NCBI GenBank assembly: GCA_947034895.1
Contig: OX344765.1
Span: 26,045,001 to 26,109,000 of the forward strand
DNA: 64,000 bases
Reading direction: 5' to 3'
From: Rhytidiadelphus loreus
Taxonomy: Eukaryota; Streptophyta; Bryopsida; Hypnales; Hylocomiaceae
Part shown: positions 24,611-36,499 of the stretch, piece after piece
Position numbering within the stretch: the first letter of the stretch is position 1
How the letters are laid out: every line of letters begins with the position of its first letter
Notes under the pieces: generated by a model
Database searches by the model: none
Seen by the model: the letters and a program-made list of their open reading frames with translations, nothing else
Told to the model about the DNA's origin: nothing
Translations under genes and position numbers: made by a program

Positions 24611-27361
24611 TTAAAGTCTTCTCCGCTTGTTACTCCCGCGAGAGCGCCCCGAGCTGGTGGGGGACCGAGACCGCGGGGACCTGGGGCTTGCCGGTGGGCT
24701 CTCGGGTGGGCTTTCGGCCTCGACAGAGCGGACCTGCTTCTTCTGGTACTTGCACCAGATTTGGTACGAGAGGCCGCAGAACACCATAGCCACGCCGGCC
24801 CACTGCTGCGGCAACAGCGGGTTGCCGTTCCACAGGGACGACACCAGAATGCTCACGAATTTCCGAGTGGTGGTGATGGTGGTGTTGGTCAAGGCGCCGA
24901 AGCGGCTGATGGTGAGGAAGATGAAGTTCTGGCCCACGGCGCCGCACAGGCAGAACAGGAAGATGTCCCACGCGGCCTCGGGGTGCTTCACGCAGAAGCC
25001 CACGGCGTCGTACCCTCCGCCTCCCGGAATCAGAAACATGAAGAGCGCCATGTAAGTGGTGCCCCACAGGTTCATCCCCATCATCAAGTGCCAGGCGTTC
25101 ACCTTGGGATACCTGCAATCAACCTCGGTGCAACGCAAACCTCCTAATTAGCTCGTCATGGTCATGGTTTAGGATTTAGGGTTAGGTTTTAGTGCACAAC
25201 TATACACTGTAAGGGGATTCACATGCATGCAGGATTGGACAAGACAAGGGAATGTAGGAACCTGGCGGTGAGAGCATCTTGGGTAGCATTGGTGAATCCG
25301 TCTAAGCCAAGATTGAGTAGACAGAGAGTGTAACCCAAAGCTGCGTTCGGACTGGCGATCTTGCCTGGCTTGCCAGAGCTCTACACAAAATTCCATCAAC
25401 CGATAGCGTAAGTTTAAGCTCTTGGTGTTTACTGAGCACTATTTTTATTTCGAATTTTGCAATGACTCATGCTTGTTAACACGAAATCACATATGAGGTT
25501 GATGTTTTGGAGGAACAGTGTGAAGGAATAGTGAGGCTTCGTTACTTTCATGGCGAACACCGACACGCCACCGGCAACCATGAAGGTACACAAATATTCT
25601 TGGATTGAGTATTGGACTCCGTATATGAGTGCTCCAATCAGCATTACTGCCATGATCCCTCATCAGCACACGCCCCGAGTCAGTCCCCTAAACAAATTTG
25701 AGATGCTGATTTCGAATAAGAGTACAATCAACACTCTTTAATGAAACTCACAGTCTGTAATTGCACATTCTCAGAATATCCCGAGAGTATTTCATGATGA
25801 TTGGGAAATTTCCACACATCTAATTGTGAACACACGTGAGTGCATTTTAGAGTTCCATTTGTCCCCCCGAGGCAGTGCCATTACAGATGGTTGCTTGAAT
25901 TAGTGTGGCAGCAACTGACAAATAGAGAGATAGTACCTGGAATCATCTTGGAAGACTTTGCCAGCACCTGTGACATTGCATAGCATTAACCAAATATGTC
26001 AGAGCTCGACAGAATCTAGGTCGGAATGTTTTTTCTTGTGATCGCAGATTTCGACATCATGTTTGTTTTACACAACACTTAGTGCATTTGAACTCAAGTT
26101 AATTACTGGTGAATTATAAGAACAGGAACTATAAGTGAACTTCTATGATAAAAAGGTTTTCGTGATTGATAAACAGGTTGTTCTCATGATATGCAAGTCA
26201 ATGGCGAAGTTCCAACCGTACGAACCTGAGCGGGATAGCTGATGTATTTCAGCGCGAGCATGCCACATGCAGGACCGATTGCATTGGAAATGCTGCAAGC
26301 CCAATACGCCAAGATGGGTGCCTCGGTGCCTGGCTCCCCTGGCCATATCTTCAGCACTACAGTCCCCCAAATTTCCACGATGAGAATGTGTACAGCAGAA
26401 CGGTGCACCTTCGTTAGAGTTTGAACATACATAAAAATGTGGCTGGTGGCTTTGTAATTGTCCCCCTTGCAATGAAATTCCGGTTTCACTTGTTTCAAAA
26501 AAAACAAAAAAACATACATAAAAGAACAAATCTTAAATGCTGCGCATGGCTGACCCTGGAAACGAGGATGACTGAATTATTACTCACTGAGGAAAGACCA
26601 GACGAAGCAGGAGAAGCACTGAGCCAAGTTCAGAAAGGTGAGATGATCAAATCGCTGCTGATCGGTTCCATACTTTGTTGTTGATCTGCACACAAGCGAC
26701 CGTGGGAGCTAATTAGTTTTGAGCTTTTTTTCGTGGTTCCTTTCACCAGTACAGATAATGCAGATTGGTGTTAAAATAGGGGATACTCTTTCCATGACTA
26801 TAAGCATTTTATTCAATGTTTGTGAGTGTGCTTTCATTGGGAGAGCACTCAATAGAGCTCACTGGAGAACTCACTCGATCAATAGAGTTCACTGAAGAGA
26901 TCACTCAAAAGAGTTCACTGGAGAAATTACTTCGTAGATCTTACTAGGGAGATCACTCTTGGGAATTACAAGAGCCAGATTCTCTGCAGTTCAAATTTTT
27001 TATAACTATGTAAGGATTTCTTATGGAATCTTTCAGTGGGAGGTTGTAGATTCAAAATCAGTGGCCACTGACATTTAGCCCAATTGCTACCCCAATCACC
27101 AACCAGGTTGGCTTGTAGCAGGTGTCAGTATAAGAGGCGGGATCAGGTCTTAGTATCTTCTACCTGACATGGTGTGGCTTACATTTTTTCTTGCAGCACT
27201 CCTTGGGTGATATACGCCCCGTAAATGGCCGCCACACAGAAACAGAACATGCCCACCTTGGTGGAATCGGCAACACCATCACTGGAGCTGGAGCCCACAT
27301 TGGAAACCTCGTATCCAGATCCCCCCTTTGCCCTCGACGGTCGGCGCCCTCTCGGTGGCAT
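24611..27361 (-). CDS. UTR1: UDP-glucose/UDP-galactose transporter, UTR1/SLC35B1 type (ER)
   Basis: Seven exons join exactly in phase: 27361-27183, 26685-26588, 26356-26226, 25967-25937, 25646-25546, 25380-25262 and 25112-24611. They give 386 aa. The protein is a nucleotide-sugar/drug-metabolite superfamily carrier; plant UTR1/UTR3 import UDP-glucose/galactose into the ER lumen for glycoprotein quality control. Conserved blocks: YGAYITQGVLQE near the N-terminus, FDHLTFLNLAQ, LKYISYPAQVLAKSSKMIP, EYLCTFMVAGGVS, LGLDGFTNATQDALTARYP, EAAWDIFLFCLCGAVGQNF and the hallmark NTTITTTRKFVSI. About ten membrane helices are expected. The start ATG 27361 is the first after an in-frame TGA. The N-terminus is about 30 residues longer than in Arabidopsis, from memory. 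The C-terminus is an unusual Ser/Pro/Arg-rich tail ending NKRRRL. No lesion was seen. Confidence 0.93.
26840..26960. repeat. Imperfect ~28-bp tandem repeat in first intron of UTR1
   Basis: Several copies of a unit like AGAGTTCACTGGAGAAATCA, each with a CACTC word, run head to tail inside the first intron of the transporter gene. No regulatory role can be read from it. Confidence 0.6.
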
Positions 27362-29164
27362 CCAGTTTCTTGCCCAGTCACCCTTTGGGTTTCAATTGCA
27401 ACGTCGTGACGTCCCTCCTCCGGATATTGCGGGTGTTCAACCTCATTTACAATCACACCTTGTCTGGTTCATTCTCCACTTGTATCTTGCTTCTCTTGGG
27501 ACAGAGGGTAGTCTTGATTCTATATTTTTTCCTTTTTTTTAAGGTTTTGATCAGCGCTGAGTCCTGGTTTTACAGACGTCCCGTCCCCACACCGGCCTGG
27601 AAATCCAGTGTCGTGGATGATGCATCTCGTTTAGCTATATCGACAGCTCCTTGCTTAAGTCTATCATACCTTGAATCTGATACTGTGCCCAATACTTATC
27701 ACCTTTCAGGCGAGCAGTGTTGACTGCGAGCTCGCCCTTTTTAGTGGAGCCGCACCAAGGTTGACAACACCTACACTAGCCTATAATAGTCGGTTGATAC
27801 CAATGCCCTCATTCTTGAACTGACATATGAGAGAGGAGGTGCAAAAGAAAGATATCAGATAATCTGAGCATCTCAGATACCCTGATTCTTCCTTGAATTA
27901 GCAGTTGGACCCAAGATGCTTGCAACTTCTTTCAAGAATGTTATGATAGCCAGTGAACCACCATACTGTGCAACTTCTGTTTGATGTGTAAGGCTGAGTG
28001 GCAAATACTCTTTAGTTCGACTGACATGGACCATTACGTGGTTCACACCTGCAGGCCCATCTGAAAATTCGTTGAACTTGGTGCGCATGTTGGACAGATC
28101 TGCAGGTGACTTATAAATCCGCTACCAATAACCGCAGGATCCTTTCGCAAGAAAGAGAATATACTCCGTTGAGTGCACACAAATCTTGATAACCCCATTC
28201 AATCTTGCAGTCAACCTGCAACTCACGTGATGAGGTGCAGCACGTAGAAGCTGCACACAGTGTCGGTGAAGAGGCGTGAGAAGGGTTGAAGGTTCTGTCT
28301 GTTGAGCCTTTGAGTCAGTACCGCTTGCAATCCCTGGAAGGGTATGTTGAGGAAGAGGCGCATGAAAAAACCATGTCATCAAAAAAACTGCTGAATGTTC
28401 GGGCGCCAGAAGGGTTCTGTCTGTACTCTGGAGTCTCGAGAGTAAGAAATGCCGTCTGCTTATTATGGCTGTGCCACACGATGACGGAATCTCCTGACAA
28501 GCGGTTCAGAAATTTCACTATTAGCGATGATTTGGTCGTATAAACACGAAAGAAGGCACTTGGATTGACCTTGAAATATCCATGAACGAATGGATTCAGC
28601 TAAACAAACATGGTGAAAATCGAATCCATCTGTAAGTCGCCTGTATATAAAATGTATATTTTGCAGGGATTAATCTCAATTCCAAGATTGTCAAGAGAAC
28701 GTGAACTCTTCACCAAATGGGAATTTGGGAAGAAGCCGAGTAAGATTATCAGGTTCTCGTATTTCAGCACCTTGAGAATGACAAGGTGGTATAGATCTGA
28801 AGTTTCAAACAGGCGTATGAAAAAGAGAAATTTCTTTAAATTTCGCCATTTTCACTAGTAAGCTCATACAGAGTGCAAATTCCATCACTGCGGGGTTCGC
28901 TCAGAATTACCTGTTTAACGTATAAGGCCATTCTCTTTAATAATGTCGTTGGTGGGGGTCTCTGGCTCACTGCTTCAGATCTTCTACCAAGCAATGTATC
29001 AAATGGAAGCTCGTGATCGACAATCCTGCAGTGTAGGAACGAACTTGAATGTTGATTTGGCAAAGAAGTACGTAACGATGTGCTGTAATTGTCAGGCTGC
29101 ATTGAAGAGGGGGACTCATAACCAACTAGCAAACCAACGATAAGAGGTTAACTGGTGGGACAAG
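27362..29164. other. Divergent spacer between UTR1 and the basic-protein gene
   Basis: It contains the 5' flanks of both the (-) transporter and the (+) coiled-coil gene. Short frames such as 27873-28088 (-) have no recognisable motif. No gene is called. Confidence 0.45.
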
Positions 29165-30085
29165 ATGGCACCCCCGAAGAAAAAGAAGCGAGCGAAGATG
29201 AGACGCAGGAATATCGAACCTGAATTGAAAGCAAGACTGCTCCGAGCTCAAGTGATGTTAGTAACTCCTTGAACCTTCCTCATGCTGCATGAATGTATCT
29301 CACCATGGCATCATAATGGCTTCAGCCATTGTGCACGAGGGCGGAAGCTTAAGACTAAACTGCTTTACATTGGTGGGGCAATGAGATGGCGTGGCTTAGT
29401 AGAGAATTGAGAAAATTCCACCTCTGGACACCAAAAGTTTGGCTTACATTGGTTTCAATTACCCTGTGGTGGCTTGTCATTCAAATACCATGGCACGATT
29501 TCCGGAGTCATTTATATTGCACACAGATGTAGGAAGCGGATACACATGGGTTCTGAATGCCTTTACTTGGATGAAATCATTTAGGAACAATGTATTCAAT
29601 CTAGGGACTGACCCAGATTCTGCTCGAGCTGGAACTGTTAAAGGGCAGAGCACATGAGGAACAAGACTGAACGAAGCTAGCACCATGTTTTTCTGTTGTG
29701 ATACTTTGAAATTAATGTGATGTGCAGTCGGAAAGACAAGGAGAGCAGTAAATACGACAAACGGATGGCCAAACTGAAGAAGCAACGGGAAATTAAGAAA
29801 GCGAAAATGCAAGAGCAACGGGAGAAGGAGACAAAGAGAAACCGGCTTCGAAGTGTGGAACTCAAGGTGAGGAAGCACAAGCAACGGTTGAAACTGCAGC
29901 AAGCAAGACGAAAAGAAAAAGTCCGAAGAGCCAAAGAGAAGCTGGAAAGGCTAGCAACGCGCATAGAGGCCAAGGAGAAGGCCGAAGAGAAGGCGAACAA
30001 GATAGCCTACGGGCAGTTCCTTAAGAGGAAACAGCAACGAGAAAAGCTGCTCTTGAACAAAAGAAGGCGCAAAGGCAAATGGTGA
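29165..30085 (+). CDS. Small Lys/Arg-rich coiled-coil protein, probably nuclear
   Basis: Two exons, 29165-29256 and 29728-30085, join in phase (GT-AG) to give 149 aa. The start ATG sits in an AAGATGGCA context. The N-terminus MAPPKKKKRAKMRRRN is a strong nuclear/nucleolar localisation signal. The remainder is one long charged helix made of K/R/E/Q repeats (AKLKKQREIKKAKMQEQR, KLERLATRIEAKEKAEEK) with hardly any hydrophobic or aromatic residues, ending RRRKGKW. I do not recognise a family. The composition resembles ribosome-biogenesis or chromatin-associated proteins, but that is only compositional. It lies between UTR1 and PHT1 on the opposite strand and shares no obvious function with them. 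Confidence 0.6.
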
Positions 30086-30629
30086 ACGCTGCTGTTTCAT
30101 CTCCCTGTTTGCATGCATCTCAAATTACTTCCACACGTTTATGACAAGGCACCACAATTAATTGGCATGTCCCTCTATTGAAGCCACAGCAGTTCACTTG
30201 TTAGATTAAGGGACTTAGATGATCTCAAAGTGGGTTCATGGCAAGTCTTTCAAAAACATGAGCACTATATACTCATGGATCCTTTGTGCATCTGCAACAG
30301 ATCAAAAGCACATGCTAGTGTGGCAAAGACTGAATGATGGCTGAATGATCTGCCATAACCCATCACCTGACAACATTGATCATCATCAGCAATGACGAAC
30401 AGGTTGCAACACAAAAGGATAGTATACTCACAGGGTCATTGATTTCTGTACGCTGAATTCAATTTGATTCAAGTCAATGTCTTTACAAAGCAATACTAGT
30501 ATACAGTTAGCAAACGCTGAGGCATGACCAGCCCGGGAATTTGAAAGAAGTGGAATACAATTGCTGTAAAAGGGGACACGTTTTAGGAACGTGGCCAAAG
30601 AATGGTGGTGACTCTAATTCTAATCAGTT

Positions 30630-32793
30630 TCAGTATTCAGAGGGAGTGGTCTTATCCAAGTAAGCTTCAATGTACGGCGCTCGTTGCTGCTCCGCGTCGT
30701 TCTCCCCAGACAGATCTTCCAGCGACCTGCCATTCGTTTCGGGAACCAGGAACGTGCAGAAGAACCCCGCAGCGTTGATGCACGTCAGCAAAAGGAAGGA
30801 GTTCTTCAATCCGATCCCAGTGGGGTAGCCTTTGTCCTGCTGCCCTTCCTTCTGGTTCTGCGCAGCGTACAAAAATCCGAAGGCGCCTACAATGGCGCCT
30901 GCTTTCCCTGACGCAGCTGAGATTCCATGGCAAGTAGACCTCAGTCTTGCGGGGAAAAGCTCAGCGGGGATGATGAACGTGGTGACATTCGGGCCGAAAT
31001 TGGCGAAGAAGAACGTGAGAGCGTATAATGTCAGAAATGCGGTGTGATTGCCACCACAGAATGAGGAGGGCTTGTCCGCGCAAGGGGACCCACGCAGGGT
31101 GTAGTACTGCAGCGTGATAATCAGCATGAACATCGTCATCATGAAGAAGCCGATCATTTGAATCACCCAGCGCCCGATTACGTCCACGAGCGCTACGGTC
31201 AACCAGTAGCCGGGCACGGTGGACACGAGAGCGATCATAGCTTGCGCTCGAGAGACGCGGAAAACCTCCTCCAAGGCGCTCATGGTCTTGGCCGCGGGGA
31301 GCCAACCGATCGCGGAGAAAATATCCTTTTGGAAGAGGTTCTGGCTGTAAAATGCAATGTCAAGGAGGAACCAAGTGCTCGTGCAGCCGAGTAGTTGAAC
31401 ACCGTGTTGTCTCAGGAACTGCCGGGATAGAAGTCCGTAATCTGGCCCTGCAACTTCACGACACGAGGAAGCGTCAATGGTCATATTCGCCAAATGGCAT
31501 GTCACAAAACCACACTTCCAAATGCTCAGCTAGAGCGTTGAACACCAAAATTTGAAAATGCCCAGAGCTCTATACATAAACTAGCTGGACGGGTAGAGAT
31601 CTGAAACTTCACTCAAGCAACTGAAACTGCGTGAATTTCGTTATTATGACGAACAAGGGGTTGTCAGTCTTGGCGACATCGATCAACAAGCATTCAGGAG
31701 GTCGACATCAGATTATGAAAACCATTTTAACAGTAATGAGCTTTGAAAATCAAGACTTTCAAGTACACAGAGCTACAACAATGAGGTCAGGTATAGATGT
31801 GACTATGAGCATTTACTCAAGCGATTGAAGCTGCATTGAAATGCGCCATTTTTAATGAATATGGGACGGGATATGGGAATTTTTACCACCAATCAACATT
31901 CACTTCGACATCAGGTTATGAAAATTGACAGTGACGAGGAGAGGGGGTTATTAGTAGTTACCACCTCCGGGGACGGCAGCGGTGACATCCACGACGCCGG
32001 TGAAGTCGACGTGAAGCACGCGGCCCATGTCCATAGCCGCCTGCTTGTTGTTCTTCGCCACCAACGCCGTGTAACGCGCCGTCTCCGGCATCTTCATCCG
32101 GTAGTAGAACGTCAAAGCCGCCGGAATTGCGCCCACCGCCAGCACAATCCTCCAGACGTAATCCGCTTGTGGTGGCGTCGACGCAATTTGATTCACATTG
32201 AAAGGCGGGTTGTGCACGGCGCTTCGGAAGATGGACGAGACCACAATCGACATGGTCGCGCCGCCGAGGATACCCATCCCCTGCATTGCAAAAATAGCCG
32301 CAATGAATGCGCCGCGCGTCTTCTTGTTCGCATACTCGGACATGATCGTTGCGGAAAGCGGGTAATCTCCGCCGATCCCCACCCCGAGCCAGAATCGGAA
32401 GAAGCACAGTGTGGTCATGACAGCCTTCGCGGAATGCCCGAACGACAGCGCGGAAGCGAGCGACGTGATGATCATCATGAGCAGCGTCCATCCATACACC
32501 CTCTTGCGCCCGAGCTTGTCACCCAGCCAGCCGAACAAGAGCTGCCCGATCAGGGTGCCGCAAAGCGCCACTCCGTTCACGGCCGCGGCGACATTCGGAG
32601 GCAGCACGCCGGGCTTCCCCTCCAACGGATCGTAATAGTACAACCGACCCAGCAACCTCGTGACAGTGGAGATGCAGAAGAGATCATACGCGTCCGTGAA
32701 GAAACCCATTCCGGCGATGACGATCGTCTTGAAGTGATACCATTGCGTCTTCGCCTTGTCGAGCGAGTTCAGAATCTCCCCAGCCCCTGTCAT
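30630..32793 (-). CDS. PHT1: High-affinity phosphate/H+ symporter, PHT1 family
   Basis: Two exons, 32793-31962 and 31447-30630, join in phase (GT-AG) into 549 aa, the usual PHT1 length. The protein is a major-facilitator carrier that couples inorganic phosphate uptake to protons at the plasma membrane. The family signature [13 protein letters not shown] is exact (about residues 144-156). Other hallmarks: the N-terminal [18 protein letters not shown], the [11 protein letters not shown] loop after helix 2, [16 protein letters not shown] at the end of helix 12 and a hydrophilic central loop containing the intron. Twelve membrane helices are expected. The catalytic Asp residues of helices 1 and 4 (FTDAYD, GGDYP) are present. 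No lesion was found. A match to the PHR1-binding motif lies 317 bp upstream of the ATG. Codon use is much more GC-rich than in the surrounding DNA. The long + strand frame over exon 1 is only its shadow. Confidence 0.95.
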
Positions 32794-33109
32794 GGAAGCG
32801 ACGACCTAGTTTGGCCTCGTGGAACGCCCGATCATTCGCTGAGAAAGTTCTCCACAATGTGCAACTGATCAAGCGATTGCAGAAGAAGAAATTTGCTGGG
32901 GAAGCACTGACATGGGGATCAGAATGTCTGCTCCGAAATGTAGCTGATCATTTGGCGGAGAGGGGTTTATGTACGAGTAAGATGCACGACCTTCACAACC
33001 CAGTGCGGACTACCTGTGAGCGCCGTGGATCTCGCGTCAACTTGATGCTTCCCGCGTCGGAATGTGCAAAGATAGAAGCTCCAAGCGTCTGTGAACAGCG
33101 AGCAGGGCG

Positions 33110-33117
33110 GAATATCC
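33110..33117. promoter_or_regulatory. P1BS-like phosphate-starvation element (GNATATNC)
   Basis: GAATATCC fits the consensus GNATATNC, bound by PHR1-type MYB factors in plants, and lies 317 bp upstream of the PHT1 start codon. One such match is expected by chance about every 4 kb, so the support is its position before a PHT1 gene. Confidence 0.4.
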
Positions 33118-34580
33118 TTGGGATATGTCGAACGCTCCTCGGAGATCCCTCGGTGAGTCGCCCTCTCGGAAACGCTAAAGAAAGGAGGGCTTCGGCGCGC
33201 TTGCTTATTTGGGGATCCACGGAAACGTGGGCGTTCGGTAGATACTGGCGAGATCCCTGACCCCAGGAGCTTGCCTCCCAGATTGTACTCTTTCACTACC
33301 TGAAGAGCTCTGATTCGGCCGCCAGGGCTCTGGACCCGCACGGCGAATCTCTGTGACCGCGCTGGGATTCACGTGAAGCTCCCCATGCAAGGATGAAGAT
33401 ACCTACTACTTCGCAGCTCCTGGTGACAGTAAATTCCAGGTGCGAAGAATGAGGGATTCTAGTTTCCTTGCTGGCGGAGCTTTCAAGAGCCGTACAACGG
33501 ATGCTTCCTTGCAATAGATGAACATTCTGTGGATCTGTTTGATTCACAAGATAAAACAAAAGGCGAGGTTAACTTTCGGGGGTGCAGTATTGCTGCATTT
33601 AAGTAGGGATGGTCAAGGCTCGTGACTCCAAGGAGAAGAAAAAACTGACTGAAACCTCGCAAAGCGAGGGAAATGCAACGGGCTTCAGAAAGGAGCTTTT
33701 CAGAAATAAGAGGCCTTTTTTCTTTTCTTTTTTGGCTCAAACAAAGTGCCTTTCGGTTCGGAGTGCGGCAAGAAGGTGGTGAGCTTCGGAATTACTCCGT
33801 ATTAGGGTTTCTATTCATGCGGCGACTGGTGGAGTGGTGGTGCTTACCGACCTCATGAGTGTGTTCTTCGCTACCAATCGCATGTACCAATTGATTGCCC
33901 AAATGAGTCTCCGAATTTTTGAATTTTCCTCTGATACCGCACTGCCTCAATATACCGGGCACGCAGTGTGGCTCCAAGTGTCAACAAAGCTTCGAGATTT
34001 TGATTATTGTTTTCTGGGTTTTTATCTTAGTTTGTAAAGTTTGACTTGGTAAGCAGGAAGAGGCCTGATGAGCTAGCTTTTCCGGGTTTATGGCACCCGT
34101 GGCGGTTTCATCGCATCCCCAATTTGGAAGGAAATTAGGGTTTGATCGAGAGAACGGGGATGGGACGTCTGTTGCCGACAAACCAAAAGCTACAGATCGC
34201 GAAATGTGGTTGCACAGGAAACCCCGATCGATAAAATCCCTAATCCCTAAACCCTGTTGACGAGCAGTCTTCGGACGAGCGGCTAAATATCGCATTAGAG
34301 TTATGCGGTCGCAGTTTCTGAAGATCGAGATAGGCAGCGTTCGCCTTTTCGTAATGGATCGCAGCTAAACCAATGTCACGGATTACCGGAGCTGGAACAA
34401 CCCAATCGGACTCCCAAGCTCATAATGTCAATGTCAATGCAGGAGAGTTCTCTACTACTACCAACTGGTATTAATTAGTGAGTGTGGATTCATCTAACAC
34501 ATTCACAAAAGTGAGACTTTTGTCATGGCATGTTGTGATTGGTTAAGTAACCAACAAAGTCAAATGGCTCAACTCTTCTT
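33118..34580. other. PHT1 upstream region without recognisable gene
   Basis: Moderate GC, several short frames on both strands and none with a motif. It probably contains the PHT1 promoter and 5' leader. Confidence 0.4.
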
Positions 34581-34587
34581 TATGTCT

Positions 34588-34710
34588 GGTAATTGCAAAG
34601 TAGGCCAAGTCATAAGAATAATAGCAATTCAGTACCAACCTCGCTGCCGACGGCTCGGTAGGTCCTAACCAGCTATTATTCTTGATAAGTTGGCCTGCTT
34701 TGCAATTACC
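34588..34710. ncRNA. Fold-back hairpin, possible microRNA precursor
   Basis: The left arm 34588-34626 (starting GGTAATTGCAAAGTAGGCCA) is the near-perfect reverse complement of the right arm 34671-34710 (ending GCCTGCTTTGCAATTACC). About 35 of 40 positions pair, around a 44-base loop. The size, the few small bulges and the intergenic position fit a plant pre-miRNA. A short MITE is the alternative. The strand that would be transcribed cannot be decided. Confidence 0.45.
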
Positions 34711-34719
34711 TAGTCCAAC

Positions 34720-36340
34720 ACTTTACAAGACGCGCCGCTATCAATATTATGGGTGCCGTAGTGAAAAACGTCCCATCCCCGTTCTCTCGATCTTCGTATC
34801 AATCCCATCCCCGTGATCGTCACTGTAAACCACCCCAGAGCTCGACTTGAGCTTCTGATGATTATCTCAGAGCAGAACCGATATTCCGACTATGCGCAGG
34901 TACCTGAATGTTTTGGCAGGTAGGAAGTTGACAGATGATTGGCTCAAGGTTTTCATAATCAACTGTAGCGAGTTATATTACATGTAATTTCACTGTAGTT
35001 CGATAAAAGTTATGTAACTGAAACGAATTGCGGTCGACCTCGACACGCACGTTTCCTCCTAACCGCCAATCCATCGAGCAGCTACGAACAAAGACGTCAG
35101 AAAAATAAGCCTCCAGCTAAAAGATGGCGTCACCGATATCCTCCCAGCAGAGTAGTGATGAAGAGTCCCGCGAAGAGTTTGACACTAGCTAGAATGCTCA
35201 ACATGGTGTCTCGACTGGAGAAAAGGGACAACAAGCTTGTTTGCAAGTCCATGGCCACCGAGGTGGTGCAAGGGCCATTCCCTAGTATGGACGAGCAGTT
35301 CTTTTCTTTCAGGAGAACGTTTGTTCTGAGACTGCTTTAATTTTTTCCAAATTATTTTATCGACCACCATGGTGAAAAATTCTATAAAGATGTCACTTTC
35401 TGGACGACGGATAGCAGATTAGCAGACAGATATCAATGGCTATTCAAGATTACAGAGCGTTCTTTCAAACAAGGAAAGCAGACCAAGCCCCAGTACGGTG
35501 CATGTTGTGCAATCAAGCACCATCGTGTCCTTTGTTTGTGACTGACCATCCGCCATCCGTCCATAACCGGTTGTTGACTTTTTAACACTAACATGGCATC
35601 GTCGGTCGTCCCATTGGCAACCTGTCACCATTTCCATTACAAGTTGCAACTCATAACCTTATTTCCTTTCAACTTGCTTCCTACACTCTTGAATCATGAA
35701 GATCAAAGGTTGTGATTCAAAGATGTACAACCGGTTATGCATGATAACCAATTCACTACTAGCATGGCTCATTGGTTATCTAATACATACTCAAGCACCC
35801 GGAAAATCATTTTTATTTGGAAGACTTAAGCTTGGTAAGTCACTTCCTACTTCTACATGTCTTTTACCTTTGGGAGGAGAGAGGAGGTAGCCCTTGCCTA
35901 CCCATGTCCACAAGTCATGGCTAGTTGAACCACCTCTAAATGACATTCCTTCCATGATGGCTTTCATTCAAGTAACGTCAATTTAGTTAAACTGGAAATA
36001 TTCCATTACTTTGATGCGGCTCAAGGTGCACAGCTTTGATGTGGAAATCTGTATGTGTTCTAGTTTGCGGCATGAAATTAAACCCTTGGGAAGATATATT
36101 TCACAGTTTTTGGTTGTTGGAATATCGCCAATTTAACGAAATTGACATTAGGTGTTGGTATCATTCTTATGCACTTGTTGATGCTAAATTTGTCCTAGTT
36201 ATGAAACACATCATTTTTCTTGGTGGCAAGTTGTTCCTTCATTCTTTTTGGAGCTCCATAGTTGCATGGCATTGCTTGAACACAATGAGTTGCAATTGAA
36301 AGGTCCCAATAAGACTCGCAATAAGATCATCAACGTGGTG
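34720..36340. other. Intergenic region
   Basis: No gene recognised. Near 36127-36155 the string TTTAACGAAATTGACATTAG resembles the internal inverted repeat of the CACTA element at 37801-38264 and is probably a relic of the same family. Confidence 0.4.
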
Positions 36341-36344
36341 ATCC

Positions 36345-36494
36345 CACTAGTAGAAAATCTGAAATTTCTATCATTTTGGACGTGTTGTTTTGAACAAAAT
36401 CTAACAGAAATCTGTCCAAAACAACAGATTTCTGTTAGATTTTGTCCGAAACAACGCGTCCAAAATGACAGAAATTTCAGATTTTCTACTAGTG
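36345..36494. mobile_element. Fold-back MITE with CACTA-type ends
   Basis: A 150-bp near-perfect palindrome. The left half starts CACTAGTAGAAAATCTGAAA and the right half ends TTTCAGATTTTCTACTAGTG. Arms of about 67 bp surround a loop of ~15 bases. The CACTA-start ends are typical of the CACTA (En/Spm) superfamily. No 3-bp target duplication survives (TCC against TGA). The transcript would form a long hairpin. Confidence 0.7.
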
Positions 36495-36499
36495 TGAAA

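Noticed and set aside
24557..25147. 196-codon plus-strand frame
   Set aside because: Antisense shadow of the last UTR1 exon.
31855..32868. 337-codon plus-strand frame, Arg/His-rich
   Set aside because: It lies antisense to PHT1 exon 1, whose protein is unmistakable. The open frame is a by-product of GC-rich codons.
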